Shown here: positions 1-8,514 of the stretch, piece after piece
How the letters are laid out: every line of letters starts with the position of its first letter
Position numbering within the stretch: the first letter of the stretch is position 1
Source of the DNA: CAVQBP01 sp963723205
GTDB lineage: Bacteria; Bacteroidota; Ignavibacteria; Ignavibacteriales; Ignavibacteriaceae
NCBI GenBank assembly: GCA_963723205.1
Contig: CAVRQC010000047.1
Span: 1 to 64,000 of the forward strand
Length of the DNA: 64,000 nucleotides
Direction of reading: 5' to 3'
Made by a program: the position numbers and the translations under genes
The notes under the pieces: generated by a model
The model's input: only the letters and a program-made list of their open reading frames with translations
Database searches by the model: none
What the model was told of the DNA's origin: nothing

Positions 1-594
1 AAGAAAACAAAAACAACTCCTTTTGGAAGTGTGGATTACCCTTTTAATCCAGTATCATTAGCTTTAGGTGCAGATGCAACTTTTATTGCCAGAGGAATTG
101 ATAGAGATCCTAAACATCTGCAAACTTTAATAAAGCGGGCTGCTGATCATAAAGGTACTGCTTTTATCGAAATATTCCAGAATTGTGTGATATTTAATGA
201 CGGAGCATTCGATATCTTTTCCGATAAAAAAGTAAAAGGTGATCATCTTTTAGTTCTTGAGCATGATAAACCGATGATTTTCGGGATAAATAAAGACAAA
301 GGGATTAAGCTCGATGGAATGAAACCGGTAATTGTAAACATTAATGAAGGCGAAAATAGTGTTAATGATCTTCTTGTTCATGATGAGCATGATGCCTCTC
401 CTCTACGTGCTACTCTTCTTGCTCACTTAACGGATAATCCTGAGTTCCCTACACCTGTCGGAGTGTTCAGACAAATATCAAAACCAACTTATGATGAAGG
501 TGTTGAAAAACAGATTTCACAGGTAAAAAGCGCTAAAGGGGAAGGTGACCTCGAAAAAATGTTATTCAGCGGGAATACCTGGGAAGTTAATTAA
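1..594 (+). CDS. 2-oxoacid:ferredoxin oxidoreductase beta subunit, 3' part (KorB paralog)
   Basis: The gene is cut by the window edge; the frame is open from base 1 and gives the last 197 residues. It matches the C-terminal part of the complete korB gene at 3445-4494 almost column for column: KKTK-TPFGS near the start, DRDPKHL, HKGTAFIE, the QNC-IFNDGAF segment with the fourth cluster-ligand cysteine, and an identical LFSGNTWEV ending. In this family the beta subunit binds thiamine diphosphate and one 4Fe-4S cluster and, with the alpha subunit, interconverts 2-oxoglutarate (or another 2-oxoacid) and the acyl-CoA using ferredoxin. Its alpha partner is presumably just upstream, outside the window. 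Well over half of the residues are identical between the two copies by eye, so this is an older duplicate rather than a recent copy. Substrate is not known. Confidence 0.93.
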   Translation, partial: KKTKTTPFGSVDYPFNPVSLALGADATFIARGIDRDPKHLQTLIKRAADHKGTAFIEIFQNCVIFNDGAFDIFSDKKVKGDHLLVLEHDKPMIFGINKDKGIKLDGMKPVIVNINEGENSVNDLLVHDEHDASPLRATLLAHLTDNPEFPTPVGVFRQISKPTYDEGVEKQISQVKSAKGEGDLEKMLFSGNTWEVN

Positions 595-615
595 TTTCAT
601 AAATAAGCACTTCAC

Positions 616-643
616 TAACCCGGTTTTTATTTGAACCGGGTTA
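616..643 (+). terminator. hairpin after the first beta-subunit gene, possible terminator
   Basis: A perfect 10-bp inverted repeat (TAACCCGGTT, 8-base loop, AACCGGGTTA) starts 22 bases after the stop codon. It is the only G+C-rich spot in the spacer. The usual run of T residues does not follow it (the tail is ATTAAAAAC), so intrinsic termination is plausible but not certain. The rest of the 595-893 spacer is AT-rich and shows nothing else I can name. Confidence 0.45.
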
Positions 644-893
644 ATTAAAAACATATCCCCACATTGAAATTGTTAAAATATTCTATAATATAATCTAATA
701 TAATTATGCAATAAGATACAGTAACCTAATTTATATAGTTAATATTTGATTTTTACCTTATAAATTTCTATTATAACATTTAAAAAAATTAAGACAATTA
801 AGTGATCCAGGTAATGGAAATTATATCACAAACTTTTTATTTAGAAATTAGTCTAATACATATAGGATTTTATAAAAAAGGAAAGGTTTAAAC

Positions 894-1127
894 ATGAATA
901 AAATATATGTCACTCCGCATATTAATGATTGGGCAGTTAAGCAAGAAGGATTAAAAGCTTTAATCTCAGTACACAATACTGAAGAAGAAGCAATTACAGC
1001 TGCAAAAAAAGTAGCAGCAGGTAGAAACGCTGAAATAGTAATATTAAAAAGAGATGGAGCAATAAACAACCTCGGCTTTTTTAATTCAAATCTTTTTCCT
1101 ATGGGTACGGAAGGTATTAGAATATAG
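894..1127 (+). CDS. DUF2188 domain protein
   Basis: A 77-residue protein with the DUF2188 pattern: an N-terminal beta strand (KIYVTPH), W-A-V-K around residues 13-16, then an alpha helix rich in Ala and Glu (TEEEAITAAKKVA) and a final strand leading to K-R-D-G-A-I. Proteins of this family are small, cytosolic and of unknown function. The ATG is preceded by a good ribosome binding site (AGGAAAGG, about 8 bases upstream). It stands alone between two ferredoxin oxidoreductase operons, with 299 bases before it and 471 bases after it, so it is probably a single-gene unit. The C-terminal 20 residues after the domain are not conserved in anything I recognise. Confidence 0.75.
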   Translation: MNKIYVTPHINDWAVKQEGLKALISVHNTEEEAITAAKKVAAGRNAEIVILKRDGAINNLGFFNSNLFPMGTEGIRI

Positions 1128-1598
1128 AATATTGAGATTTTTTATTTAAGGGGAACTATATTAAATTTATTCAACGATGTAAATTTATTGCTGATCGTAT
1201 TTCAGATTTTATTTACAGGCGGATAAATAAATTTTAAATTCTGAATTTTTCTGCTCTGAGTTCATTTCTCAATTGCCAGCCATATTTTATGTGTGAATTA
1301 AAGCACAGAAAGAAAGAGATTACAGACATCATTGAAATTAATGTTTAATTTTATTGCGATAATAGAATTTCAAACTTGTGGATAGCGACTGAAAATTATT
1401 TGAATAAAAATTGTATTGAAATCGTTCAAATTTTAATTAAGTTTATTAAAAATTTTAGTAGTGCTATTATCCTGTGAATTGGAATATTAGAATCTTGTCA
1501 GATCTTCTTTTTATAATCAGCACCAATTATAATCCCAGAAAAAGCATTTATTTCAGTTAAGTAAATAATAATATTGTTAACAAAATAAGAGTGACTAA
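1128..1598. other. non-coding spacer upstream of korA
   Basis: There are 471 bases without a convincing reading frame, ribosome binding site or strong hairpin on either strand. The stretch is uniformly AT-rich and most likely holds the korA promoter. I see no riboswitch-like structure and no clear copy of the Bacteroidota -7/-33 promoter elements. Confidence 0.5.
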
Positions 1599-3452
1599 AT
1601 GACTAAAGGTATTGTCGATTTAAATGATGTTATTGTAAGATTCGCCGGTGATTCCGGTGATGGAATGCAGCTTACAGGCACACAATTTACAAATACCAGT
1701 GCTATAGTTGGGAATGATGTAAGTACTTTACCAGATTTCCCAGCTGAGATCAGGGCTCCTGCAGGAACAACATATGGAGTAAGCGGTTTTCAATTGCATT
1801 TCAGCAGTAATGATATACAAACTCCCGGTGATTCTCCTGATGTTCTTGTGGCAATGAATCCTGCTGCACTAAAAACAAATTTGAATGAATTAAAAAAAGG
1901 CGGATCAATCATTATTAATATTGATTCTTTTGATTCTAAAAATTTAAGATTAGCTGGTTATGAAACGAATCCGCTCGAAGATTCTTCTTTGGATGGTTAT
2001 AATGTTGTCCAGGTTCCGCTTAGTAAATTAACTGCTACTGCATTAGAAGATAGTGGATTATCAGCAAAAGAAATTGGCAGGTGTAAAAACTTTTTTGCTC
2101 TCGGAATGATGTATTGGTTATACAGCAGGCCGTTTGAACCGACACTTAACTGGATAAAAGTAAAATTTAAATCTTCTCCTGAAATAGCTGCAGCTAATGA
2201 AAAAGTATTAAAGGCCGGTTATTACTTCGGGGAAAATACCGAAATATTTACTACACGGTACCAGGTAGCTCCGGCAAAATTGTCTCCCGGAATTTATAGA
2301 AATATTTCCGGGAATGAAGCTTTGGCACTTGGGTTTGTAGCTGCATCAGTTAAAACCGGTTTACCGTTATTTTTAGGCTCTTACCCGATTACACCTGCCT
2401 CGGATATTTTACATGAATTAAGCAAACATAAGAATTTTGGAGTTAGAACTTTTCAGGCAGAAGATGAAATAGCAGCTATCACGGCTGCAATTGGTGCATC
2501 CTTTTCCGGTGCTCTTGCAATAACAACAACCAGTGGTCCTGGTGTTGCACTAAAAACAGAAGCAATCGGTTTGGCAGTTATGACTGAACTTCCATTGGTA
2601 ATTATAGATGTACAAAGAGGAGGACCTAGTACAGGTCTCCCGACAAAAACCGAACAGTCCGATTTACTCCAGGCAATGTTTGGAAGAAATGGTGAAGCAC
2701 CGGTTGTTGTTGTAGCTCCTTCTACTCCGGCTGATTGTTTCAGCTTGGCTATTGAAGCTTCAAGAATAGCATTAAAATATATGGTTCCTGTAATGTATCT
2801 TTCTGATGGTTATATTGCTAATGGATCTGAACCGTGGAAAATTCCTGAACCTGATAATATTCCTGAAATGAAACCTAAGTTTGTTGAAGCAAAAGAAAAT
2901 GGGCAAACAGGTTTTGATCCTTATTCCAGAGATGAGAATTTATCCAGACCATGGGCTTTACCCGGCACTCCGGGTTTAGAGCATCGGTTAGGTGGTTTGG
3001 AGAAAGCGAATATAACCGGAAATGTAAGTTATGATCCTCAAAACCATGAATTTATGATTAGATTAAGAGCACAAAAAGTTAAAAATATTGAGAATGATAT
3101 CCCTGAGTTAAAAGTTGAAGGAGATGATGATGCTGAGCTTCTAGTAATTGGATGGGGTGGCACTTATGGTGCAATAACTGAAGCTGTTAATAAAGTTAAA
3201 AAGAACGGTAAAAAAGTTGCACAGGCACATTTTCGATATTTAAATCCTCTTCCTAAAAATACCGGTGAAGTATTAAAAAAATATAAAAAGATTCTCTGCC
3301 CTGAATTGAACCTGGGACAATTTAGTAAAATACTTAAAACTGAGTTTACTGATGATATTATTCAATTTAATAAAATTCAGGGACTTCCTTTTAAATCTTC
3401 GGAAATTGAAAATAAGATCGAATCAATATTAGGAGGTGAGATAAATGGCTGA
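1599..3452 (+). CDS. korA: 2-oxoglutarate:ferredoxin oxidoreductase alpha subunit (fused gamma-alpha)
   Basis: A 617-residue protein with the fused layout of KorA-type enzymes. Residues 1-190 are the gamma domain (VRFAGDSGDGMQLTG near residues 12-26, then PAEIRAPAGT). From about residue 230 comes the alpha/pyrimidine-binding domain (GNEALALGFVAA, YPITPASDILHEL, then QAEDEIAAITAAIGAS and TTTSGPGVAL). The C-terminal transketolase-like domain carries VIGWGGTYGA. In the KorAB complex this subunit helps bind thiamine diphosphate and CoA and catalyses 2-oxoglutarate + CoA + oxidised ferredoxin to succinyl-CoA + CO2, reversible in reductive-TCA organisms. The stop overlaps the korB start by 8 bases, indicating translational coupling. 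2-Oxoglutarate is the likeliest substrate from the subunit layout, but another 2-oxoacid cannot be excluded. Confidence 0.93.
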   Translation: MTKGIVDLNDVIVRFAGDSGDGMQLTGTQFTNTSAIVGNDVSTLPDFPAEIRAPAGTTYGVSGFQLHFSSNDIQTPGDSPDVLVAMNPAALKTNLNELKKGGSIIINIDSFDSKNLRLAGYETNPLEDSSLDGYNVVQVPLSKLTATALEDSGLSAKEIGRCKNFFALGMMYWLYSRPFEPTLNWIKVKFKSSPEIAAANEKVLKAGYYFGENTEIFTTRYQVAPAKLSPGIYRNISGNEALALGFVAASVKTGLPLFLGSYPITPASDILHELSKHKNFGVRTFQAEDEIAAITAAIGASFSGALAITTTSGPGVALKTEAIGLAVMTELPLVIIDVQRGGPSTGLPTKTEQSDLLQAMFGRNGEAPVVVVAPSTPADCFSLAIEASRIALKYMVPVMYLSDGYIANGSEPWKIPEPDNIPEMKPKFVEAKENGQTGFDPYSRDENLSRPWALPGTPGLEHRLGGLEKANITGNVSYDPQNHEFMIRLRAQKVKNIENDIPELKVEGDDDAELLVIGWGGTYGAITEAVNKVKKNGKKVAQAHFRYLNPLPKNTGEVLKKYKKILCPELNLGQFSKILKTEFTDDIIQFNKIQGLPFKSSEIENKIESILGGEING

Positions 3453-4494
3453 AGCTAATCTAAAAACCGGAAATGACAACGGAGTAAAATTAAATGCAAA
3501 AGATTTTTCATCTTCTCAGGATGTAAGATGGTGTCCTGGTTGTGGAGACTATTCCATACTGGCACAAATGCAAAGAGTTTCTCCGGATTTAAATATTAAA
3601 CTGGAAAATTTTGTTTGGATTTCCGGTATTGGGTGTGCAGCAAGATTTCCTTATTATATGAATACTTATGGAATTCACGGTATACATGGAAGAGCTCCTG
3701 CAATCGCAACCGGAATAAAAGTAAATAATCCTGAACTATCAGTTTGGGTAGCAACCGGTGACGGTGATTTATTAAGTATCGGCGGAAATCATTTTATACA
3801 TGCATGCCGGAGAAATATCGATATAAAAATTCTACTTTTTAATAATAGAATTTATGGATTAACCAAAGGACAATATTCTCCTACATCTGAAAAGGGAAAG
3901 AAAACAAAAAGCACTCCTTTTGGCAGTATAGATTTTCCGTTTAATCCTTTGAGCCTTGCTATTGGTTCAGGGGCTACATTTGTTTCCCGTTCACTGGATA
4001 GAGATCCTAAACATCTGAAAGAAATGATGAAAAGAGCAGGTGAACATAAAGGAACTGCATTTATTGAAGTATATCAGAATTGTAATATATTTAATGATGG
4101 TGCATTTGAAATCCTGACTGATAAAGAAACCAGAGCTGATAATGTATTATTCCTTGAGCATAATAAACCAATGGTATTCGGCAAAAATAATGATAAAGGA
4201 ATCAGGCTGAATGGTTTAACACCTGAAGTGGTTGATATTTCAAATGGAAAATATTCTATTAATGATCTTTGGATTCATAATGAATTTGAAAAAACAAATG
4301 CTGCAGCAAATATATTATCTCATTTGAATGAAATGGAAGGATTTCCAACTCCTGTGGGCATTTTAAGACAGGAAATCAAATCCACATATAATGAAGATTT
4401 TCATGAGCAGATAAATAATATCAAAAAAATAAAGGGTGAGGGAGATTTAAGAAAACTTCTATTCAGCGGAAATACATGGGAAGTTGCAGCATAG
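3445..4494 (+). CDS. korB: 2-oxoglutarate:ferredoxin oxidoreductase beta subunit
   Basis: A 349-residue protein. CPGCGDYSIL (about residues 30-39) holds the first two iron-sulphur cysteines, GIGCAARFPYY the third and QNCNIFNDGAF the fourth. ATGDGDLLSIGGNHF followed by NNRIYGLTKGQ is the thiamine diphosphate and Mg2+ site. The protein takes electrons from 2-oxoacid decarboxylation on thiamine diphosphate to a 4Fe-4S cluster and then to ferredoxin. The ATG lies inside the end of korA behind a strong AGGAGGTG ribosome binding site. The operon appears to end here, with a palindrome 28 bases after the stop. The partial gene at 1-594 is a paralog, so the organism probably has two such complexes. 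Confidence 0.95.
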   Translation: MAEANLKTGNDNGVKLNAKDFSSSQDVRWCPGCGDYSILAQMQRVSPDLNIKLENFVWISGIGCAARFPYYMNTYGIHGIHGRAPAIATGIKVNNPELSVWVATGDGDLLSIGGNHFIHACRRNIDIKILLFNNRIYGLTKGQYSPTSEKGKKTKSTPFGSIDFPFNPLSLAIGSGATFVSRSLDRDPKHLKEMMKRAGEHKGTAFIEVYQNCNIFNDGAFEILTDKETRADNVLFLEHNKPMVFGKNNDKGIRLNGLTPEVVDISNGKYSINDLWIHNEFEKTNAAANILSHLNEMEGFPTPVGILRQEIKSTYNEDFHEQINNIKKIKGEGDLRKLLFSGNTWEVAA

Positions 4495-4521
4495 AAATAA
4501 TGTGTCTACGAATCTTTCTTG

Positions 4522-4551
4522 TGTAGAGACGTTCTGCAGAACGTCTCTACA
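4522..4551. repeat. 30-bp perfect palindrome, copy 1
   Basis: Bases 4522-4551 read identically on both strands; each half is TGTAGAGACGTTCTG. The same 30 bases recur at 37451-37480. This copy starts 28 bases after the korB stop. It could fold as a long hairpin in RNA and act as a terminator or mRNA 3'-end protector, or be a member of a dispersed palindromic repeat family. There is no nearby transposase. Confidence 0.85.
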
Positions 4552-4740
4552 GAATATTAATAAAATCCCACCAGTAGTTTTTAATGATAAATAATTTTAA
4601 CTTCTAGTTCACATTTCCAAATACGCTATTCATAATTTATTGTGCTAATCAAAAATTTTCATATTTTAAATATTTGAATATTTTTAACTATACATAATTG
4701 CAAAATATCTTTCCGTGAAAATATTTGTAATTTATAAAGC

Positions 4741-5733
4741 ATGATAGATTTTACAAAGCTCAAAGAAATTTTATTAAATAATAATTCTTTCCTAATAACT
4801 ACACATGTTAATCCTGATGCAGATGCTATCGGTTCTGAAATTGCTCTTTATTTTATTTTAAAAAATTTAAGTAAAACCGTATATATAGTTAACTACAGCT
4901 CAACTCCTTATAATTTACAATTCCTGGACACTGATAATAAGATAGAAAAGTATGATGAAAAAAAACATAAAGAATTATTTAATGCAGCAGATGTATTAGT
5001 AGCAATTGATTATAACCGTTCGGACAGAATTGTAAAAATGCAGCAGAAATTCCTTCACTCCCGAAAGATAAAAATTTGCATTGATCATCATCAGGAACCT
5101 GAAAATTTTGTAGATCATTTTTTTATTGATATGTCTTATACCGCATCCGGACAAATAATTTATGATCTTATAAAAAAGTCCGGTATTGTTAAATTGACAA
5201 ATGAAACAGCACTTCCTATTTATGCTGCAATTATGACGGATACCGGATCCTTCAGGTTTGAAAGAACTACGCCGGAGATTCATAAAATTGCAGCAGAACT
5301 TTTAGAATGTGGTGTAAATCCAACCAGCGTTTTTGATAAAATTTATGATCAAAGTAAATTCGGCAAAATCAAATTGTTAGGGAAAGCTTTGGATTCGCTG
5401 CAGCTTTATGGTAAAAATAATGAAATTGCTTATATGGTTTTGACAAGAGATATGTTTAATTCTACAAAAGCGGAAGAACATGATACTGATGGTTTCGTTA
5501 ACTTTTCTTTATCCATTGAAAATGTGGAAATCGGTCTCCTTTTTATAGAATTAAATAAGGGATTTAAAGTTAGTTTTCGTTCGAAAGGCAGCATTGCTGT
5601 TAACAAGCTGGCGCAGGAATTCGGCGGCGGCGGACACGTAAATGCAGCCGGGTTAAGAATATTTGATAAAAAATTAAATGATTATTTAAAATTAATTCTC
5701 AATAGAGCAGAAGATTATCTGAATAAAAATTAA
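4741..5733 (+). CDS. nrnA: DHH/DHHA1 phosphoesterase, NrnA-type oligoribonuclease / pAp phosphatase
   Basis: A 330-residue protein with the DHH phosphoesterase motifs in order: THVNPDADAIGSE (about residues 20-32), a metal-binding ID in VAIDYNRSD (about 85), CIDHH (about 115-119), TDTGSF (about 165), and the DHHA1 signature FGGGGHVNAAG (about 292-302). NrnA proteins are Mn2+-dependent and degrade 2- to 5-nt RNA (nanoRNA) from the 5' end; they also dephosphorylate 3'-phosphoadenosine 5'-phosphate. Length is normal for the family. The start is an ATG with no clear Shine-Dalgarno sequence. pepA begins 8 bases after its stop, so the two are co-transcribed. Cyclic dinucleotide hydrolysis is another activity known in the family. 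Confidence 0.9.
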   Translation: MIDFTKLKEILLNNNSFLITTHVNPDADAIGSEIALYFILKNLSKTVYIVNYSSTPYNLQFLDTDNKIEKYDEKKHKELFNAADVLVAIDYNRSDRIVKMQQKFLHSRKIKICIDHHQEPENFVDHFFIDMSYTASGQIIYDLIKKSGIVKLTNETALPIYAAIMTDTGSFRFERTTPEIHKIAAELLECGVNPTSVFDKIYDQSKFGKIKLLGKALDSLQLYGKNNEIAYMVLTRDMFNSTKAEEHDTDGFVNFSLSIENVEIGLLFIELNKGFKVSFRSKGSIAVNKLAQEFGGGGHVNAAGLRIFDKKLNDYLKLILNRAEDYLNKN

Positions 5734-5741
5734 AGGTTGAA

Positions 5742-7250
5742 ATGTTTAGTTTGAATTTAAAATCAGGAAACAAAAAAATATCCTACAAAAGTTTATCCGT
5801 TTGTATACGATATTTGATTGATGAAAAAAAATTAGACGCAAGTCTTGAGAACATAGAGAGGGTTTTTAATATTCGATTGTCCGAATTACAAAAGAAATCT
5901 TTCCTTAGTAAGGATGGTACTGAAATAAGAGTTTCAAAGTTCGATGGAAAACCTGATGAAGTTTACATATTCAAAATAAAACCGGAAAATAGTTTCTCGG
6001 TTGACTATTTCAGGAACCATCTTGCCGGTTTTTTACCACAGCTTGAAAAAGAAGAAGTAAAACATCTTCACATATTTATTCCTAAATACCAGGCATTTCA
6101 AAAATATTTTGAAAAAGAAGAATACTTTTACCAGACATTTATTGAAGGAATCATTTTAGGGAACTATTCCTTTAATAAGTATAAAACGGAAAAAAATGAA
6201 GTAAAAAATTTATCTGTCTATTTTTATGCAGATAATGAAAAGAAGCTCAAATCTGCTTTGTCGGATGCTCAAAATTTAATGGATGGTTTAAATTTTACAA
6301 AAGATCTGCAGAATGAACCTGCCGTAACAATTACTCCGAATGAACTTGCAAAGTCTGTAGTTTCCGCATTTAAGCAATTAAATGTTAAAGTAAGTGTCTT
6401 TAATGAAAAAGAGATAAAGAAAAGAAAGATGGGCGGTTTAACAGCAATTGGAAAGGGGAGTGAAAATCCGCCTCGTTTTATAATTTTGGAATATAATCCG
6501 CCGGTCAAAAGTAAAAATAAGAAGAGAAGAAAAAAGATTGCTTTGGTTGGGAAAGGAGTAACCTTTGATTCCGGCGGTATATCAATTAAACCTTCAAATA
6601 ATATGGGTGAAATGAAAGCCGATATGTCCGGAGCAGCTGTTGTTGCGGGTACAATATTAGCAGTTGCAAAAGCAAATTTACCTGTTAATATTTTAGGTGT
6701 AATACCATCTGCTGAAAATATGGTATCGGGAAAGGCAATAAGACCGGGTGATATTATAACAACTGCCTCAGGTAAAAGCATAGAGGTAGTGGATACGGAT
6801 GCGGAAGGAAGAGTAATATTATCCGATGCACTTGATTATGCATCAAAAAAGAAACCTGATGTAATCATTGATTTAGCAACATTAACAGGTTCCTGTGTCG
6901 TTGCATTAGGTGAATTTGTTGCCGGTTTGTTTACAAAAAATGAAGCTTTATCTAAGGAACTTTACAATGCTGGTTTAGTTACACATGATCGGTTGTGGCC
7001 GATGCCGATGTGGGATGATTATAATGAGTTAAATAAAAGCGATGTAGCTGATGTGAAAAATCTCGGTGGAAGGTGGGGCGGGGCAATATTGGCAGCTAAG
7101 TTTCTTGAGAATTTTGTCGATAAAAAAATTCCATGGGCTCATATTGATATAGCAGGTCCTGCAATGGCCAATAATTATAATAACTACACAAAAAAATATA
7201 TGACTGGTTTTGGTGTAAGATTGTTATTCGAATATTTGAAGAATAGTTAA
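5742..7250 (+). CDS. pepA: leucyl aminopeptidase, M17 family
   Basis: A 502-residue cytosolic metallo-aminopeptidase. The C-terminal catalytic domain has GKGVTFDSGG-ISIKP (about residues 267-281), MKADMSGAA (about 287-295) and DTDAEGRVILSDAL (about 350-363), which contain the two-metal site and the catalytic Arg. The family consensus at the last site is NTDAEGRL; here the first residue is Asp and Leu is Val. The N-terminal regulatory domain is weakly conserved, as usual. The enzyme releases N-terminal residues, preferably Leu, from peptides. It follows nrnA by 8 bases with AAAGG as ribosome binding site. Some M17 members also bind DNA, but nothing here shows that. Confidence 0.92.
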   Translation: MFSLNLKSGNKKISYKSLSVCIRYLIDEKKLDASLENIERVFNIRLSELQKKSFLSKDGTEIRVSKFDGKPDEVYIFKIKPENSFSVDYFRNHLAGFLPQLEKEEVKHLHIFIPKYQAFQKYFEKEEYFYQTFIEGIILGNYSFNKYKTEKNEVKNLSVYFYADNEKKLKSALSDAQNLMDGLNFTKDLQNEPAVTITPNELAKSVVSAFKQLNVKVSVFNEKEIKKRKMGGLTAIGKGSENPPRFIILEYNPPVKSKNKKRRKKIALVGKGVTFDSGGISIKPSNNMGEMKADMSGAAVVAGTILAVAKANLPVNILGVIPSAENMVSGKAIRPGDIITTASGKSIEVVDTDAEGRVILSDALDYASKKKPDVIIDLATLTGSCVVALGEFVAGLFTKNEALSKELYNAGLVTHDRLWPMPMWDDYNELNKSDVADVKNLGGRWGGAILAAKFLENFVDKKIPWAHIDIAGPAMANNYNNYTKKYMTGFGVRLLFEYLKNS

Positions 7251-7280
7251 TCTCCGGCAGATATAACTTAAGAATTCTAA

Positions 7281-7309
7281 AAAATAGGTAGTTATTATTT
7301 TACTATTTT
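7281..7309 (+). terminator. weak hairpin after pepA
   Basis: AAAATAG at 7281-7287 can pair with CTATTTT at 7303-7309, followed by TATAATTT. The stem has a single G-C pair, so this is only a possible terminator for nrnA-pepA. Confidence 0.25.
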
Positions 7310-7338
7310 TATAATTTGAAAAATTTAAAATTAATTAT

Positions 7339-8481
7339 ATGGATTCAAAAAAATACAATAATATAAAGTTAGGCTTCAGTATTGGTGAAGGGATTTTAAG
7401 CTTTCTTCTTATTCTTTTATTTGTAGTTACTGGAGTTAGCTTAAACCTGCAGAATTATATCAATAATTTCGTATCGAATTCCTATTTACTTTTTCTTTTA
7501 TTTACAATAATAACCGGAATTGCGATGGCGGTTGTCTTTTCGCCTGCTAGTTTTTATACCGGATTTTATCTCGAACACAAATATAATTTATCAAACCAGA
7601 CTTTTTTTAAATGGATATGGGAAGGTGCAAAAGGTATTGCTGTATCTTCGGTTATTGGTCTTCCGATTCTCCTGTTTTTCTATTATACTTTAAATCAGTT
7701 CGGAAATCTCTGGTGGCTGCCGTTTGCGATTGTACTCTTCCTGGTATCGGTCATCCTAGCTAGAGTAGTTCCTGTTTTTATTCTTCCTTTATTCTATAAA
7801 ATTACACCGATTGATGATGAAGACTTAAAAAACAGGATCAATTCTTTAGCAAAAGATGCCGGGATCAAAGTTGAAAATGTTTATAAGTTTGATATGAGTA
7901 AAAATACCAAGAAAGCCAATGCAGCTTTTACCGGTATTGGAAAATCAAAGCGGATTTTGCTAGGTGATACACTTCTTGAAAAATACACCAAAGATGAAAT
8001 TGAAACTGTAATTGCTCACGAACTTGGACATTATAAAAAGAAGCACATAATTAAAAATATAGTTATCGGAACAACAGCAAGCTTTTTGACTTTATTTATA
8101 ATTTCTGTTTTATACAAAATTTCTATTTACTGGTTTGGTTTCGATAAAATAACAATAGTTGCTGCTTTGCCGCTGCTTTCATTATGGATAATGTTAATCG
8201 GATTAATCCAGACTCCATTAACTAATATTCTCTCAAGAAAATATGAATATGAAGCTGATGAATATGCAATTGCCTCGACAAGAAAGCCGGCATCATTTGA
8301 ATCCACTTTAAATAAATTAACAGAACAAAATTTGGGAGATACAGATCCGCATCCTTTCGTTGAATGGTTTTTTTACAGTCACCCTTCAATAAAAAACCGG
8401 ATATCGGCTTTGAAAAAATTTGCTCAAGCTAATAATATTATCGAAGAACCTGTAAGTATGCAGTTCGATCAAAAAGTATAA
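7339..8481 (+). CDS. M48 family membrane zinc metalloprotease, Ste24/CAAX protease 1-like
   Basis: A 380-residue integral membrane protein. It has two hydrophobic segments near the N-terminus (about residues 15-60) and further ones near 100-150 and 240-290. The zinc site HELGH is at about residue 226 (AHELGHYKKKH), and EYEADEYA, the third ligand region, is at about 302. The DTLL and ADEYA surroundings fit Ste24-like M48A proteases rather than the smaller HtpX. Such proteins clear misfolded or translocon-clogging membrane proteins; eukaryotic Ste24 cuts prenylated CAAX proteins. The bacterial substrate is unknown. It follows pepA by 88 bases, and plsC follows 33 bases downstream. Confidence 0.88.
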   Translation: MDSKKYNNIKLGFSIGEGILSFLLILLFVVTGVSLNLQNYINNFVSNSYLLFLLFTIITGIAMAVVFSPASFYTGFYLEHKYNLSNQTFFKWIWEGAKGIAVSSVIGLPILLFFYYTLNQFGNLWWLPFAIVLFLVSVILARVVPVFILPLFYKITPIDDEDLKNRINSLAKDAGIKVENVYKFDMSKNTKKANAAFTGIGKSKRILLGDTLLEKYTKDEIETVIAHELGHYKKKHIIKNIVIGTTASFLTLFIISVLYKISIYWFGFDKITIVAALPLLSLWIMLIGLIQTPLTNILSRKYEYEADEYAIASTRKPASFESTLNKLTEQNLGDTDPHPFVEWFFYSHPSIKNRISALKKFAQANNIIEEPVSMQFDQKV

Positions 8482-8514
8482 TACAATGAATTAAATTTTC
8501 TGGAATTTCAACCT

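Noticed and set aside
4522..4551. Insertion sequence end
   Set aside because: There is no transposase, no target duplication and no second inverted end near either copy; it is a self-contained palindrome.
6269..6781. Long reading frame on the minus strand inside pepA
   Set aside because: It is the antisense shadow of the conserved catalytic domain of pepA and has no ribosome binding site or recognisable domain.
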